A DNA stretch of 64,000 nt from Seminavis robusta (Eukaryota; Bacillariophyta; Bacillariophyceae; Naviculales; Naviculaceae), in assembly GCA_903772945.1 (NCBI GenBank), contig CAICTM010000335.1:1-64000 (forward strand), in the 5' to 3' direction. Position 1 is the stretch's first letter, and each line of letters starts with the position of its first letter. The notes below the pieces were generated by a model. It was not told the origin of the DNA. It made no database searches and was given only the letters and a program-made list of their open reading frames with translations. A program made the position numbers and the translations under genes. This document shows positions 11,518 to 22,000 of the stretch, in pieces.

Positions 11518-14500
11518 ATGAGTTCCACCGCTGGATCCGGAGTGTCCGGAGCAGGTGGAGCTACCGCAGGTGGAAGCACTGCGGGCGGCGCTGACAGTAT
11601 GTCAGGAATCACCACTCTTCCATCATCTGCAGGACGCAGTGGTGGCAGGAGTGGCAGAGGAGGTAGAGGTGGATGCTTTGGTGGCAGAAGACAGCCATCC
11701 CATGCACCGTCTACAAAGAAGTTCACGGGGAAGTCCGCAGCTCTTGAAGGGCACGTCTATGACCTCACCACACCAACCGCTACAGCAGCAGCGTTTTATG
11801 ATACAATCATGGAGATTGCAGAGCTCGTTGGAAGGACCTACGGAAAGGGCAACCACACGAAGTTAGAGATTGAAACACTCACCGCACAAAACGTGACTAG
11901 GCCAACCCTACCCATGCAACCAGATGGGACAACACCATCAACTGACGCCGTCGACCTGGCTATCTTCAAACAGGAAGTGGCCAGCTACGTCAAAGGAACT
12001 GACAAGATAAAGGAGAACAGGCAGAATGCTTTCTCACTGATCTGGGGGCAATGCAGTGATACACTACGAGCCAAAGTGGAGGCAAGTGTTGACCTAGCGG
12101 CACTCAACCAGGCAGCCAATGTGATTGGATTGCTACAGGCGATCAGAAGTGTGATGCTACAGTTCCAGACCCGAAAATACCAACCTCTAGCCATCCTAGA
12201 GAGCAAGAGGAGAGCCATGACATTCCGACAAGGGGACAAGTCAGCAGAGGAGTACTACAGACTATTCAAACAGAAGGTGGAGGCCACCGAACACAATGGA
12301 GGATCCTTCGGATACGAAACGAGCCTCCTCCAGGCAGCTTTGCCCACAGGAACGACCATGGAACAAGCAACAATCGACGAGGTCAACGCGGCAATGAAGA
12401 TCGTCCGCGAATGGACTCTGGCCACAATGTTCCTGTCGAATTCTGACCAAGGAAGGTATTCTGACCTCCTCATAGACCTCGAGAACGAATTCACTCGAGG
12501 AGACGACAATTACCCAAAGACCCTTGCTGACGCATATGCGAGACTTGATGGATACCACTGCAAGAGCAGATCCAGGCCCAACAACATGGGTGGAACAATG
12601 ACCGGCGAAGTCTCATTCGCCACAGATGGCGAAGAAGTCGTGCCAGGAACAAATGGCCGCACGTATGCACACATCGAGTGCAACAACTGCCACAGGCACG
12701 GGCACTACGCGAACAAGTGTCCAGGAAACGCAACAACAGATACCGACGCGAATGGAGTGACGTTGCTCATGGACGCATACGAGGATGGAGAGCTGTCCGA
12801 CTTCTCCTTCCACGTGAACATAGCGTTGATCAACGCGAAGCGCAGGATCCCAAGGCACTGGATCCTACTCGACAACTGCAGCACGGTCAACATCTTCTGC
12901 AACAGGAAGCTGCTCAAGAATATCCGCAGGAGCAACAACAGCATGAGGGTTCAATGCAACGCTGGGCTAGCGACAACAAACCTGATCGGAGACCTTCCAG
13001 GATACCCGGAGCCAGTTTGGTTCTTTGAAGATGGGGTGGCAAATATCCTCTCATTCGCAAGAGTGGAGGAACACTACCCAATCACGTACTCGCCGGGTGT
13101 CTTCACGGTCCACAAGGATTCTGGTAACAGAGAATTCATCCGAGCACCCAATGGACTGTTTTACTCTGAGGCAAGGGCCTCCACAACGACAGCAACAACA
13201 GATGCGGCCACGGCGGATACCGATGCAAAAGACAGGAGTGATGAGATCGCCGTGGCACTGATCAACACTGTAGCCGATAAACGTTCTAATTACTCTGTTA
13301 ACGCCTACAGGAAAGCTGAACTAGCTCGTAAAATCCAAAATATGATAGGACGACCATCTCTCCGCGACTATCTTAAGATACTGGACAACAACCTACTACC
13401 GAACTGCCCAGTCAATCGGATGGACGTAATGGCAGCTGAAGACATATTCGGACCAAACCTTGGTTCGTTGAAAGGGAAGACCGTAAGGCATCCATCCGGT
13501 GTAGAGGTCGGAATGGTCACGCCAATCCCACCACAGATCATGGAACGATACCAGGCAGTGACTCTAGCGCTGGATATCATGTTCATCAACAAAATACCCT
13601 TCCTAGTGACGATATCACATGGAATCCGGTTCGGAACCATACAGCATCTACCGAACCGACAGATACCAACCATCGCCGACGGCATACGAAAGGTCAATCA
13701 ACTGTACACTCGGCGGGGGTTCAAGCTCAAGGAAATCCATGCCGATGGAGAGTTCGAACCAATGAGATCGGTCCTGTTGGAGAGCGACTCGACAAAACAC
13801 ATTGATCTGCAAACAGTGGCTGAAGACGAGCACGTCCCTGAGATAGAACGCTTCATCCGAACCATCAAGGAAAGAGTCAGAGCCATGTGGAACGTCATGC
13901 CGTTCAAGCAATTGACATCAAGATTCATCATCGAAATGGTAACCAATGCCATGATGTGGTTAAACATGTTCCCACCACAGAACAGTGCATCGGCAACAAT
14001 CAGCCCAAGGACCCTAGTGACAGGAACACACGTGGACTACAAGACGCACTGTCGATTGGAGTGTGGCACCTATGTCCAGACACACGAAGAACACGATAAT
14101 GGAATGGGTTCCAGAACCATAGGAGCAATCGCACTTCGGCCCTCGAATGGATCGCAAGGGAGCTACTATTTTCTTAACTTGACGACCGGACATCGGATCC
14201 ACAGGAAGCGCTGGACCGAACTCCCAATGCCCACAGACGTGATCGCTAGGGTACATGCACTAGCACAACAGGAGAAGTCTCCTGCCGGTCTCACATTCGG
14301 ATGGCGTGATGCCACTGAGATCATGGACGAACACGAAGATGATCCCATGGCTGATCCCGATTACCACCCAACCGATGAGGCTGAGGAGGATCAACAACAA
14401 GAGGACGACATTCCATCCCAAGTCGAGGGAGGAGTCGATGCTGAGGAGCTGGACGCTCTCGACAGCAGTGAAGACGAAAGCAGTGAAGACGAAAGCAACA

Positions 14501-16692
14501 ACAACCATCAGGATGGCACGTCGGAGGAAGAAGGCAGTAACGACGACGGCCACCTGGAAACAATCCAAGAAGGATCAAACGATCACGACAGTGACGGCGA
14601 TGACGCTGATGACGAACAAGGGGACTCCGACGGAACTGATGAAGACAGTTTCGGACACGAGGAAGACCCACCAATCAACCATGACGAGGAAGATGAACCG
14701 CAAGTTGCGGACGATCCGCAGAATACGGACGACGAAGAGGACTCAGTGACTGAGTCGACACAACACCGAACCAGGAGATCGGCGCAAATCACAGGAGTGC
14801 AGCCTGAACAAATGGATGCAGCATATGGATCAAGAACCAGAGCGGGGCTCAGGGAGAGAAAACAAAGGAAATACGACAAACACCTTCATCTGCAACAACC
14901 AAGCGACCATACGATGGCACAATACATGGCCGACCCTGGCACTCCATCCGAGGCAGTGATGACCCAATTTCTTCTTGAACATGTGGCTCTCACTCAATAC
15001 TCAATCAACAAAGGCCTCAAGGTGTTTGGTAATGCCGGAGCCGAAGCAGTGATCAGTGAGATGAAACAGCTACACGATCGCAAAGTGGGAGAACCAGTGA
15101 GAGGAAACATGCTCACGCAAGAAGAGAAAAGGAAATCACTAGAGTATCTCATGTTCCTCAAGAAGAAACGATGCGGGAAGATCAAAGGACGCGGATGTGC
15201 AGATGGAAGGAAGCAACGCGTATACAAAAGCAAGCACGAAACTAGTTCCCCAACCGTGATGACCGAGTCGCTCTTCCTCTCGTGTGTGATCGACGCAACG
15301 GAGAAAAGAGACGTTGCTACCGCAGATATACCCGGAGCCTTCATGCAGGCAGACATGGATGAGCATGTCCATGTTCGATTTACAGGACCACTGGCGCTCC
15401 TATTGGCCAAGGTCGACAACAAAGCCTATGACAAATACATCGTGCACGAGAAAGGAAAGCCTGTCATCTATGTGAAGCTATTAAAGGCGTTGTATGGGAC
15501 TCTACAAGCGGCATTGCTGTTCTGGAAAGATCTGGTTGGGTTCCTCGAAGGGGAAGGATTTGTCAGGAATCCATACGATGACTGTGTCGCGAACGCCGTC
15601 ATAGATGGCAAACAATGCACCATCCTCTGGCACGTTGATGACCTCAAGATATCACACGTGGACTCGGCAGTGGTGGACCGAATCCTCGATGCTCTGAATG
15701 CGAGATACGGAAAAGAGGCACCCCTCACCGTCACCCGTGGAAAGGTACACGACTACCTTGGAATGACCATTGACTACAGCACGGAAGGTAAAGTCATGAT
15801 CAAGATGGACCAATACGCCGATGAGATCCTGGAAGAGGCCCGAGAGGACATGGCAGGAGTGGCAGCTACACCGGCTGCAGATCACCTATTCGACATTGAC
15901 CCAAAAGCTATGCAATTGGGGACAACAGATGCAGAGTACTTTCATTCTATGGTGGCCAAGCTGCTCTTTGTGTCCAAGAGAGCGAGACCAGACTTGCAGC
16001 AGGCAGTCGCATTCCTGACCACACGAGTGAAAGGACCTGATGTGGACGACTACAAGAAGCTATCGCGAGTAATGAAATACCTGCGTGATAATCCACACCT
16101 GTTCCTGACCCTCGAAGCCGACAACTTGACAGTGATCAAATGGTGGGTGGATGCGTCTTACGCAGTGCACGAAGATATGCGCAGTCAGACCGGATGGACT
16201 ATGTCAATGGGAAAAGGAAGCGTCTACTCCTCATCTACTCGACAAAAACTCAACACGAAAAGTTCAACAGAGGCTGAGTTGGTAGGAGTGGACGACGCTA
16301 TGCCGATGGTGCTGTGGACACGATACTTCCTGGAAGCACAAGGCTACTCGGTGGGAGACAATATCGTGTACCAAGATAACCAAAGCACGATGCTACTGGC
16401 AAAAAATGGCAGGGCCTCCAGTGGAAGGAGGACCCGACACATCAATGTGAGGTACTACTTTGTGACAGACAGAATAGGAAACAACGAGCTGTCTATCGAG
16501 TACTGTAACACCAACGAGATGAGAGGAGATTTCTTCACGAAGCCGTTGCAGGGTGGGAAGTTTCGACAGCATCGAGCTTGGATCCTCAATATGCCCATGA
16601 GTGACACCTCCGCGATGCAAGGCACCTTGGATGTGCAGGAGTGTGTTGGGAGTCAACCAGTCCAGGATGACCCTATCAAGACTGGGGAATAG
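11518..16692 (+). CDS. Ty1/copia Gag-Pol polyprotein (intact, 1724 aa)
   Basis: Single frame encoding all retrotransposon functions; the start is the ATG before S-S-T-A-G-S. Approximate residues: glycine-rich N-terminus; Gag with a CCHC zinc knuckle C-N-N-C-H-R-H-G-H-Y-A-N-K-C near 388; aspartic protease with L-L-D-N-C-S-T near 452; integrase core with D near 686 (L-A-L-D-I-M-F), D near 743 (H-A-D-G-E) and E near 777; a ~200-residue D/E/S-rich spacer (about 945-1110); reverse transcriptase from about 1265 (D-I-P-G-A-F-M-Q-A-D) with the catalytic box H-V-D-D near 1372-1375, replacing the usual Y-V-D-D; RNase H with W-V-D-A-S near 1544 and T-K-S-S-T-E-A-E near 1580. Integrase before RT defines Ty1/copia. 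The protease D-N-C-S-T in place of D-S/T-G resembles diatom CoDi elements. The stop codon lies inside the 3' LTR. Confidence 0.95.
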   Translation: MSSTAGSGVSGAGGATAGGSTAGGADSMSGITTLPSSAGRSGGRSGRGGRGGCFGGRRQPSHAPSTKKFTGKSAALEGHVYDLTTPTATAAAFYDTIMEIAELVGRTYGKGNHTKLEIETLTAQNVTRPTLPMQPDGTTPSTDAVDLAIFKQEVASYVKGTDKIKENRQNAFSLIWGQCSDTLRAKVEASVDLAALNQAANVIGLLQAIRSVMLQFQTRKYQPLAILESKRRAMTFRQGDKSAEEYYRLFKQKVEATEHNGGSFGYETSLLQAALPTGTTMEQATIDEVNAAMKIVREWTLATMFLSNSDQGRYSDLLIDLENEFTRGDDNYPKTLADAYARLDGYHCKSRSRPNNMGGTMTGEVSFATDGEEVVPGTNGRTYAHIECNNCHRHGHYANKCPGNATTDTDANGVTLLMDAYEDGELSDFSFHVNIALINAKRRIPRHWILLDNCSTVNIFCNRKLLKNIRRSNNSMRVQCNAGLATTNLIGDLPGYPEPVWFFEDGVANILSFARVEEHYPITYSPGVFTVHKDSGNREFIRAPNGLFYSEARASTTTATTDAATADTDAKDRSDEIAVALINTVADKRSNYSVNAYRKAELARKIQNMIGRPSLRDYLKILDNNLLPNCPVNRMDVMAAEDIFGPNLGSLKGKTVRHPSGVEVGMVTPIPPQIMERYQAVTLALDIMFINKIPFLVTISHGIRFGTIQHLPNRQIPTIADGIRKVNQLYTRRGFKLKEIHADGEFEPMRSVLLESDSTKHIDLQTVAEDEHVPEIERFIRTIKERVRAMWNVMPFKQLTSRFIIEMVTNAMMWLNMFPPQNSASATISPRTLVTGTHVDYKTHCRLECGTYVQTHEEHDNGMGSRTIGAIALRPSNGSQGSYYFLNLTTGHRIHRKRWTELPMPTDVIARVHALAQQEKSPAGLTFGWRDATEIMDEHEDDPMADPDYHPTDEAEEDQQQEDDIPSQVEGGVDAEELDALDSSEDESSEDESNNNHQDGTSEEEGSNDDGHLETIQEGSNDHDSDGDDADDEQGDSDGTDEDSFGHEEDPPINHDEEDEPQVADDPQNTDDEEDSVTESTQHRTRRSAQITGVQPEQMDAAYGSRTRAGLRERKQRKYDKHLHLQQPSDHTMAQYMADPGTPSEAVMTQFLLEHVALTQYSINKGLKVFGNAGAEAVISEMKQLHDRKVGEPVRGNMLTQEEKRKSLEYLMFLKKKRCGKIKGRGCADGRKQRVYKSKHETSSPTVMTESLFLSCVIDATEKRDVATADIPGAFMQADMDEHVHVRFTGPLALLLAKVDNKAYDKYIVHEKGKPVIYVKLLKALYGTLQAALLFWKDLVGFLEGEGFVRNPYDDCVANAVIDGKQCTILWHVDDLKISHVDSAVVDRILDALNARYGKEAPLTVTRGKVHDYLGMTIDYSTEGKVMIKMDQYADEILEEAREDMAGVAATPAADHLFDIDPKAMQLGTTDAEYFHSMVAKLLFVSKRARPDLQQAVAFLTTRVKGPDVDDYKKLSRVMKYLRDNPHLFLTLEADNLTVIKWWVDASYAVHEDMRSQTGWTMSMGKGSVYSSSTRQKLNTKSSTEAELVGVDDAMPMVLWTRYFLEAQGYSVGDNIVYQDNQSTMLLAKNGRASSGRRTRHINVRYYFVTDRIGNNELSIEYCNTNEMRGDFFTKPLQGGKFRQHRAWILNMPMSDTSAMQGTLDVQECVGSQPVQDDPIKTGE

Positions 16693-16860
16693 GGACTGGA
16701 TCCCCACCATTCATGGAATTGGAAAAGTTCAGAATGGCTCATAGTTTTCTTCTAATCTAGCTGAATTGATTGAAGCTTTGCCTTAGTAGAACTAGAGGAT
16801 AGAGGAGACTAGTTGCCTCAATGGCACTGGGATCTAGAATTCTACATTGTCATCTCAACA
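16644..16860 (+). repeat. 3' LTR of the copia element
   Basis: 217 bp, identical to the 5' LTR. Its first 49 bases code for the C-terminus of the polyprotein. Because the LTRs are identical, the same short coding stretch also exists, without a start, in the 5' LTR. 16866-17153 beyond it holds nothing recognisable. Confidence 0.93.
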
Positions 16861-17153
16861 ACAGCCTGTTTCCCGCAGTTGAACTGCAAATTGTATAATA
16901 ACATGCCGTAGCAAGCCAGATTCGATTGTGCAAATGTTTATATTCAAAATGCAATGGTAAATGACTTAGTTGCTACAATAGGAACCCACAGCTTCTGGTT
17001 TGATTTGATCTTCTTTGTTGCTGGCTAGAGCAGCGTTTTTTTGCATGTTTTCTCTTCGCACTATTCATCCCATCAAATTTGTTGCTTTAGTTCCAAAACA
17101 CAGCTGATCCAAAAAACAGAAAGGATTGCCTGAGTTGAAGAATGGATGCCTCC

Positions 17154-18486
17154 TCAGACAAGATCAGCGGCATCAGGATTGACGTGTCCGTGTCCGTTTG
17201 TCGTGTTTCCCGCAGAGGGGGTGGATGCTTCGCGCTGACCGACTTCACGAGCGGACATCCGCACCAGGACAGGTGTGTCACCGAAATAGACCACCTGGAA
17301 AGAGGGTTGAGTTCCTGGGGGCGCCTGGGCATGTCCCGGAGTCCGAGGAGGCCGCTGCAGATTGTTTTCAATGCGCCAGCGCTGATTTCGGTTCTGGATT
17401 CTATTGAGAACCCTGCGGACATGGCGGTGGTGAAGCTCAAGGGAAACTGAAAAGTCATCCGCAAGAGCCACAAATCCAATGGTAAAAGTGTTTAGGGCCG
17501 AAAACGTCTCACGATCTAGCGACACCACATATGGCTCGACAAGACTCCGAGTCGCGATGCGTAGCCAGTGCTCATGGCGGTTCAATAATGTAATGTGCCG
17601 ATTGAAGATACACAGCGCATTGTTGGAGCGATACTCAAAGTCGTCGATATCCTCGCATCTCTGGCCCATAAGTGCCACTATAAATTTCCCAACCCGCGTA
17701 AGCCATTCGCGATCTGCTTGTTGCCGATGTATGTAATCCAGCACCGCCCGTTGGTCGGCAACACTCGCGACGTGTCCTCCGTAATTGTTGTCGTGATTGT
17801 AGGTGACGTCGCACATACTCCAGTAGCGGATTCGTAGATTGACATGGTTGATGGCGTCTTGATTGGCCTTGATATTGCCTTTAGTGGTTTGAAGGGCTGC
17901 TTCGCAGTTACGTAGGATAACAAATACAGCACGACCTGCTTCTTTGGTGGCGTCATCGTGCATGCCGATAGGCTCTTTTCGGTTGCGGATGCTCCGATAA
18001 ATAGTGAATACATTGCTAGAGTGCTTCTGAATGGCTGCCACAAGCGCTTCTAGGGCTGCCGCAATTGCATTGTAGGATTTCAGCACAGCACGGTTTGCTT
18101 CTGCACAGGTTGAACCGCCCAGTTGGACGGAGTTGGACGGAGTGTTTGGAGACGTCATGACGACAATGCGTGAGAGTATGAGCGAGCGAGCAGATTGGTC
18201 AACTCCAGAAAGAACTCACCATCAGCCCACGAACTCGCTGTGGTAGAGAAGGTTTCACGATGCGACAATGTGTGAGACTTGAAAGAGCAGCATAAATCAA
18301 CAACATCGAGCACTAACCGGCAGCCGTTGCCATCTGCTGGTTCACTGCATCAATTAGAATACGTCGGGCAAGCTCTTGGATGTGTATATTACACATTCTT
18401 GCAATAGTTGTCCGAGTAGCAAAATCCGCATCTAGCACCCTCTTGTCAGCTCCTCGACGACAGGCCGAAGTTCGCGAGGACGGCAT
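17154..18486 (-). CDS. Hypothetical helical protein with introner-like introns
   Basis: Proposed exons on the minus strand: 18486-18318, 18237-18220 and 18100-17154, giving 377 aa. Introns are 80 nt (donor GTTAGT) and 119 nt (donor GTGAGT), both phase 1. The middle exon is only 18 nt (A-S-S-W-A-D). Most of the protein looks alpha-helical and rich in A, R, N and H. The C-terminal ~90 residues are proline-, glycine- and threonine-rich and probably disordered. I recognise no domain. Exon 1 ends in V-N-Q-Q-M-A-T-A-A-G, which matches V-N-Q-Q-P-T-T-A-G at the start of the last exon of the 3667-5145 gene, with shared bases GTGAACCAGCAG and CAACGGCTG. A stop codon lies in frame upstream of the chosen ATG. 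The third-exon acceptor is the least certain; translation could instead begin at M-T-S-P-N-T (18158). Confidence 0.6.
18220..18317 (-). repeat. Introner-like intron copy shared with the 3667-5145 gene
   Basis: The intron at 18238-18317 ends, on the minus strand, with TCTCACACATTGTCGCATCG...TCTCTACCACAG followed by exon bases CGAGTT. That is the same acceptor block and exon start as at 4395-4440. The next intron begins GATG|GTGAGTTCT, as does intron 1 of the other gene, and contains the CTGCTCGCTCGCTC and CGCATTGTCGTC blocks. Confidence 0.75.
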
Positions 18487-19085
18487 AGCGCGATTGTTGT
18501 TGGTTGGCTGCTGCAACTACTCAGTAGTGTGTTGCTTGCTCTCGGCTGCTCTCTTGTCTGGATACCGGTAGGATCGTTGCTTGGAGTTGTAAAGTACCAG
18601 TACTTTCCTACGTTCTCTCTCTCGCTGTCTGCTGTCTTTCTTGTAGTGTGGAGTGATTTGTGTGATTCTCGAGGCGTTGCCTGGGAGACCGTCGCACCAA
18701 ACATTCTTCGACGCGCTAACCCTCGTGGTCATTGGTTTCGGGAAGTCGAGGCAAAACCATGCAGGGGTCCCCCACTCGTATGAGTGGACCGTACACCGCA
18801 CAGACTGGATTCCGACGCTGGTTGGAACGTCCTGAAAGATCTTTGGCACTTTCTTGTTGTTTCAGTTTGTTGTTTCATCACTTGTTTTCTTCCAGATCTA
18901 GCTAGTTGAGGCTTCCATTATTGATCCTAGTCAGGCAGTCAACTCTCTTATTGATGGTGGTGGTACCGGTAACTACGTTTCATGCTAGAACCTCCGTTCA
19001 TCTTTCCAAAAGTTTCTTCAAGCAACCAGATCCATACATCCTACTACCGCGCACTACTTTCATCGGCTAACATCCATCCATCAAG
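18487..19085. other. Intergenic region between divergent genes
   Basis: Lies between the minus-strand hypothetical gene and the plus-strand AP-3 beta gene and must hold both promoters. No clear core promoter motif was seen. A near-palindromic GGTACCGGTAAC occurs at about 18961. Confidence 0.5.
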
Positions 19086-22000
19086 ATGAGCCAAGTCGTC
19101 GCCAGCGTGACGTCGGGAGACCCCGCCTCGTTGCTGAATGCTCAATTGGCATCGGCATTGAGTACGATGGGCGATGCTCAATTTTGGGAAGAGAATATTT
19201 CTCCCAACACAATTCGCGCCGAGTTGTCGTCGTCGGATCCGTCCAATCCACATTCGACTCCCAAGCTTCTCAAGGGCATGAAATGGCTGCTGGCCAGTAT
19301 TAGCAAGGGCCGAGACGTGTCGGATTTCTACCCTCATGTGGTCAAAATTGTGGGAGCATCGTCGTTGGAAGTGCGTAAAATGGTCTACATGTTTTTGGTC
19401 CAATACGCCGATAAGGATTCCACCACGCGGGAACTCTCGCTGCTGAGTATCAATTCCTTTCAACGCGGATTGGCCGATTCCGAGCAACTCATTCGAGCAC
19501 TCGCACTGCGGGTCTTGACCAGTATTCGAATTCCGGATATTTTACAAATTCAGATCTTGGGAGTCCAAAAATGCAGCAAGGACAGTTCGCCGTATGTCCG
19601 AAAATGCGCCGCCAATGCTTTGGCCAAACTCAGTCCGCGCTGTTTGGAAGCCAACAACAAAGATTTGCACGAAATGCTCTTGGAAATCATGAAGAGTTTG
19701 TTGGATCATGATTCTAGTACCATGGTCTTGACGTCTTGCGTCATTGCCTTTACAGAACTCTGTCCTCATCGGTTGGAATTGCTACACACCAGTTTTCGCA
19801 AACTCTGTCACTTATTGACCGATATGGATGAATGGGGACAAGTGGTCGTCATTGATACGATGGGGCGGTACTGTCGCAAATTCTTTCGAGAACCGCGCGC
19901 TTGGAGAGAAGGAACGGCGGAAAAAATTGATCGAGAAAGACGAGTTCGAAGGACGCTCAGTGGCATTATCAATGAAACCGATGTGGTCGGATCTGGACTC
20001 GATGCGCTCGTGGCATCCGAAAAGAAGGACAAGAAAAAAGCTAAACACGACAAACTACCACCGCATCCCAATTCCATTTCGCCCAAAAAGGTCAAGCGAC
20101 GGGTCGTCAAGAAGGGATTTTATTCCGATGAAGAAGATGAATCCACAGAAGAAGATGTATACGCGGACGGGCCGTCCCTGTCGGGTGTCATGCGACAACG
20201 AGATGTCATGGGATTCTCCTCGTCGTCGGTTGCTGCTGCTGCTGGCAGTGTGGTGCCCGTCGCTGCCATGAATGAAGATGCCGATGAAGATCAAGATCTA
20301 AACGAAGATCACCGACTGCTGCTGCGATCGGCCATGCCGCTTTTGAAAAGCAGAAATTCTGGAGTGGTTTTGTCCGTCTGTTCTCTACAATATTATTGTG
20401 GTGTCTCCAGTATCAAGGTTCGATCGTCCATTGGAAAGGCGCTGGTGCGAATTCACAGGGATCGGAGAGAAATTCAATACGTCGTATTGACATCGATTCG
20501 AACACTGGTCCATGAATGTCCATCGGCATTTGCTCCTTTCCTGCAGGATTTTTTTGTCATGGTAAGCAACGGAATGTCAGATTATTATGCTGAGCGTTTC
20601 TAGCTACGTGGTTTTGGTTTGTGCCAATTTTCAATTCTCAAAGTCCTCTTTCGTCCACCTGCAACCTCAACAAATACCAAAAGGCAATGGACCCTTCCTT
20701 TACCCGAATGATCAAATTGGATATCCTGACTGCATTGGCATTGGAACCCAACTCGATTGAAGCTGTGTTGGAAGAATTAAAAACGTATGTCCGACATGGA
20801 GACAAAAACTTTGCCTGTGCTTCGGTCCGAGCCGCAGGCACCGTCGTGGAGTTAGCGCGGATCGTATACGATCGACACGGCGCTAAATCGGGTGACAAGG
20901 CCGAGGAACGACGGAGTGCCAATACGATTGCTCTCAACTGTTTGCAGGGATTGGTGGTATTGTCTCATTGTGATTCGGAACATTCTATGGTGGTCGGTGA
21001 ATGCGTCATGGTTATGCAACGCATCTTGTTACAACTGAGTTCGGACAATTCTGTCTATGCGGTGGAAGATCCTAATTTTATTCAGGGTATGGCGCTGCGG
21101 AGACTCATTGTGTTGCTAGTGAATGCCTTGATGGTTAGAAGCAAAGCAATCGAAATCGAGGAGAACGCTGACAGAAACGTTGACGACGACGATGAATCAG
21201 AGGCGGAGGTTAGTCCATTGGAAAAGGAAGGTTGTGCCAGTATCCCACCCGAAGCCTTTGCGTCGGCTCTGTGGATTATTGGTGAGTGGGCCTCCCGACA
21301 AAATGGACAGAGTAGCTCCGAATCAACGGGTCTTCGGATACACAAAATGGACGCAGACTCCTTTGAAAAGATCCGTTTTGAGCTCTGCCGCTTGATTGCC
21401 CAGTCATTTGTCGCACTGGAACTTCAAGAAAAACTTCAAGCAATTCACTTCGCCTCGAAGGTCTTGGTTTCGTGCAGAATCAATAGTGGAAGCAACAACA
21501 CGCAAGAAATGGCTCTCTGCGAACACATTCTCTCCATGGGTCGCCTCGAGCCGAATCCAAACGTTCGAGATCGGGCACGCTTCGAAAGCAATTTGATCCA
21601 CATTGCCATTGGCCTTCAGTTCGACACTGACACTCTGGAGGGGCTGCCAATGGGACCAATCGCCTGCAAACCGACTATTGAAACCCTGCAGCATGTGTTT
21701 CTCAGGCCAAAACCAGCACCATCGTCGCTACCGTTGGAAGATGTCCACTTCAAGCAGCGAGCGGCTATGGGAGAAAGCGGGGGAAACTTCCGATTCGGCA
21801 CATTGAGTAGCCTCGTTGGTCACCGGGCAAGGGCAGCTTACATACCACTGCCGCCGTGGGCCTCCGAAGATAGTCCATCGTCTGTGAGAGACCCACAAAC
21901 TCCTTCCTCGGCAGGAGCTGATGACGTCGCTGGTGCGACCAAGGCAAATGGTGCAGGATTCTACGATGAATCAGATACGGATGATGAGAGCAGTAGCAGC

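Larger units (their letters stand above)
11252..16865 (+). mobile_element. Complete Ty1/copia LTR retrotransposon
   Basis: Two 217-bp LTRs (11257-11473 and 16644-16860) read identically, begin TGTTG and end CAACA. They are bracketed by the 5-bp target duplication ACAGC (11252-11256 and 16861-16865). The element proper is 5604 bp and holds one uninterrupted polyprotein on the plus strand. Identical LTRs, an intact frame and an exact duplication indicate a recent insertion. No strong polypurine tract precedes the 3' LTR; the coding frame runs through that position and into the LTR. Confidence 0.95.

Noticed and set aside
14306-14749. 147-codon ORF inside the copia element
   Set aside because: It is a shifted reading of the acidic spacer of the polyprotein (K/T/R-rich shadow).
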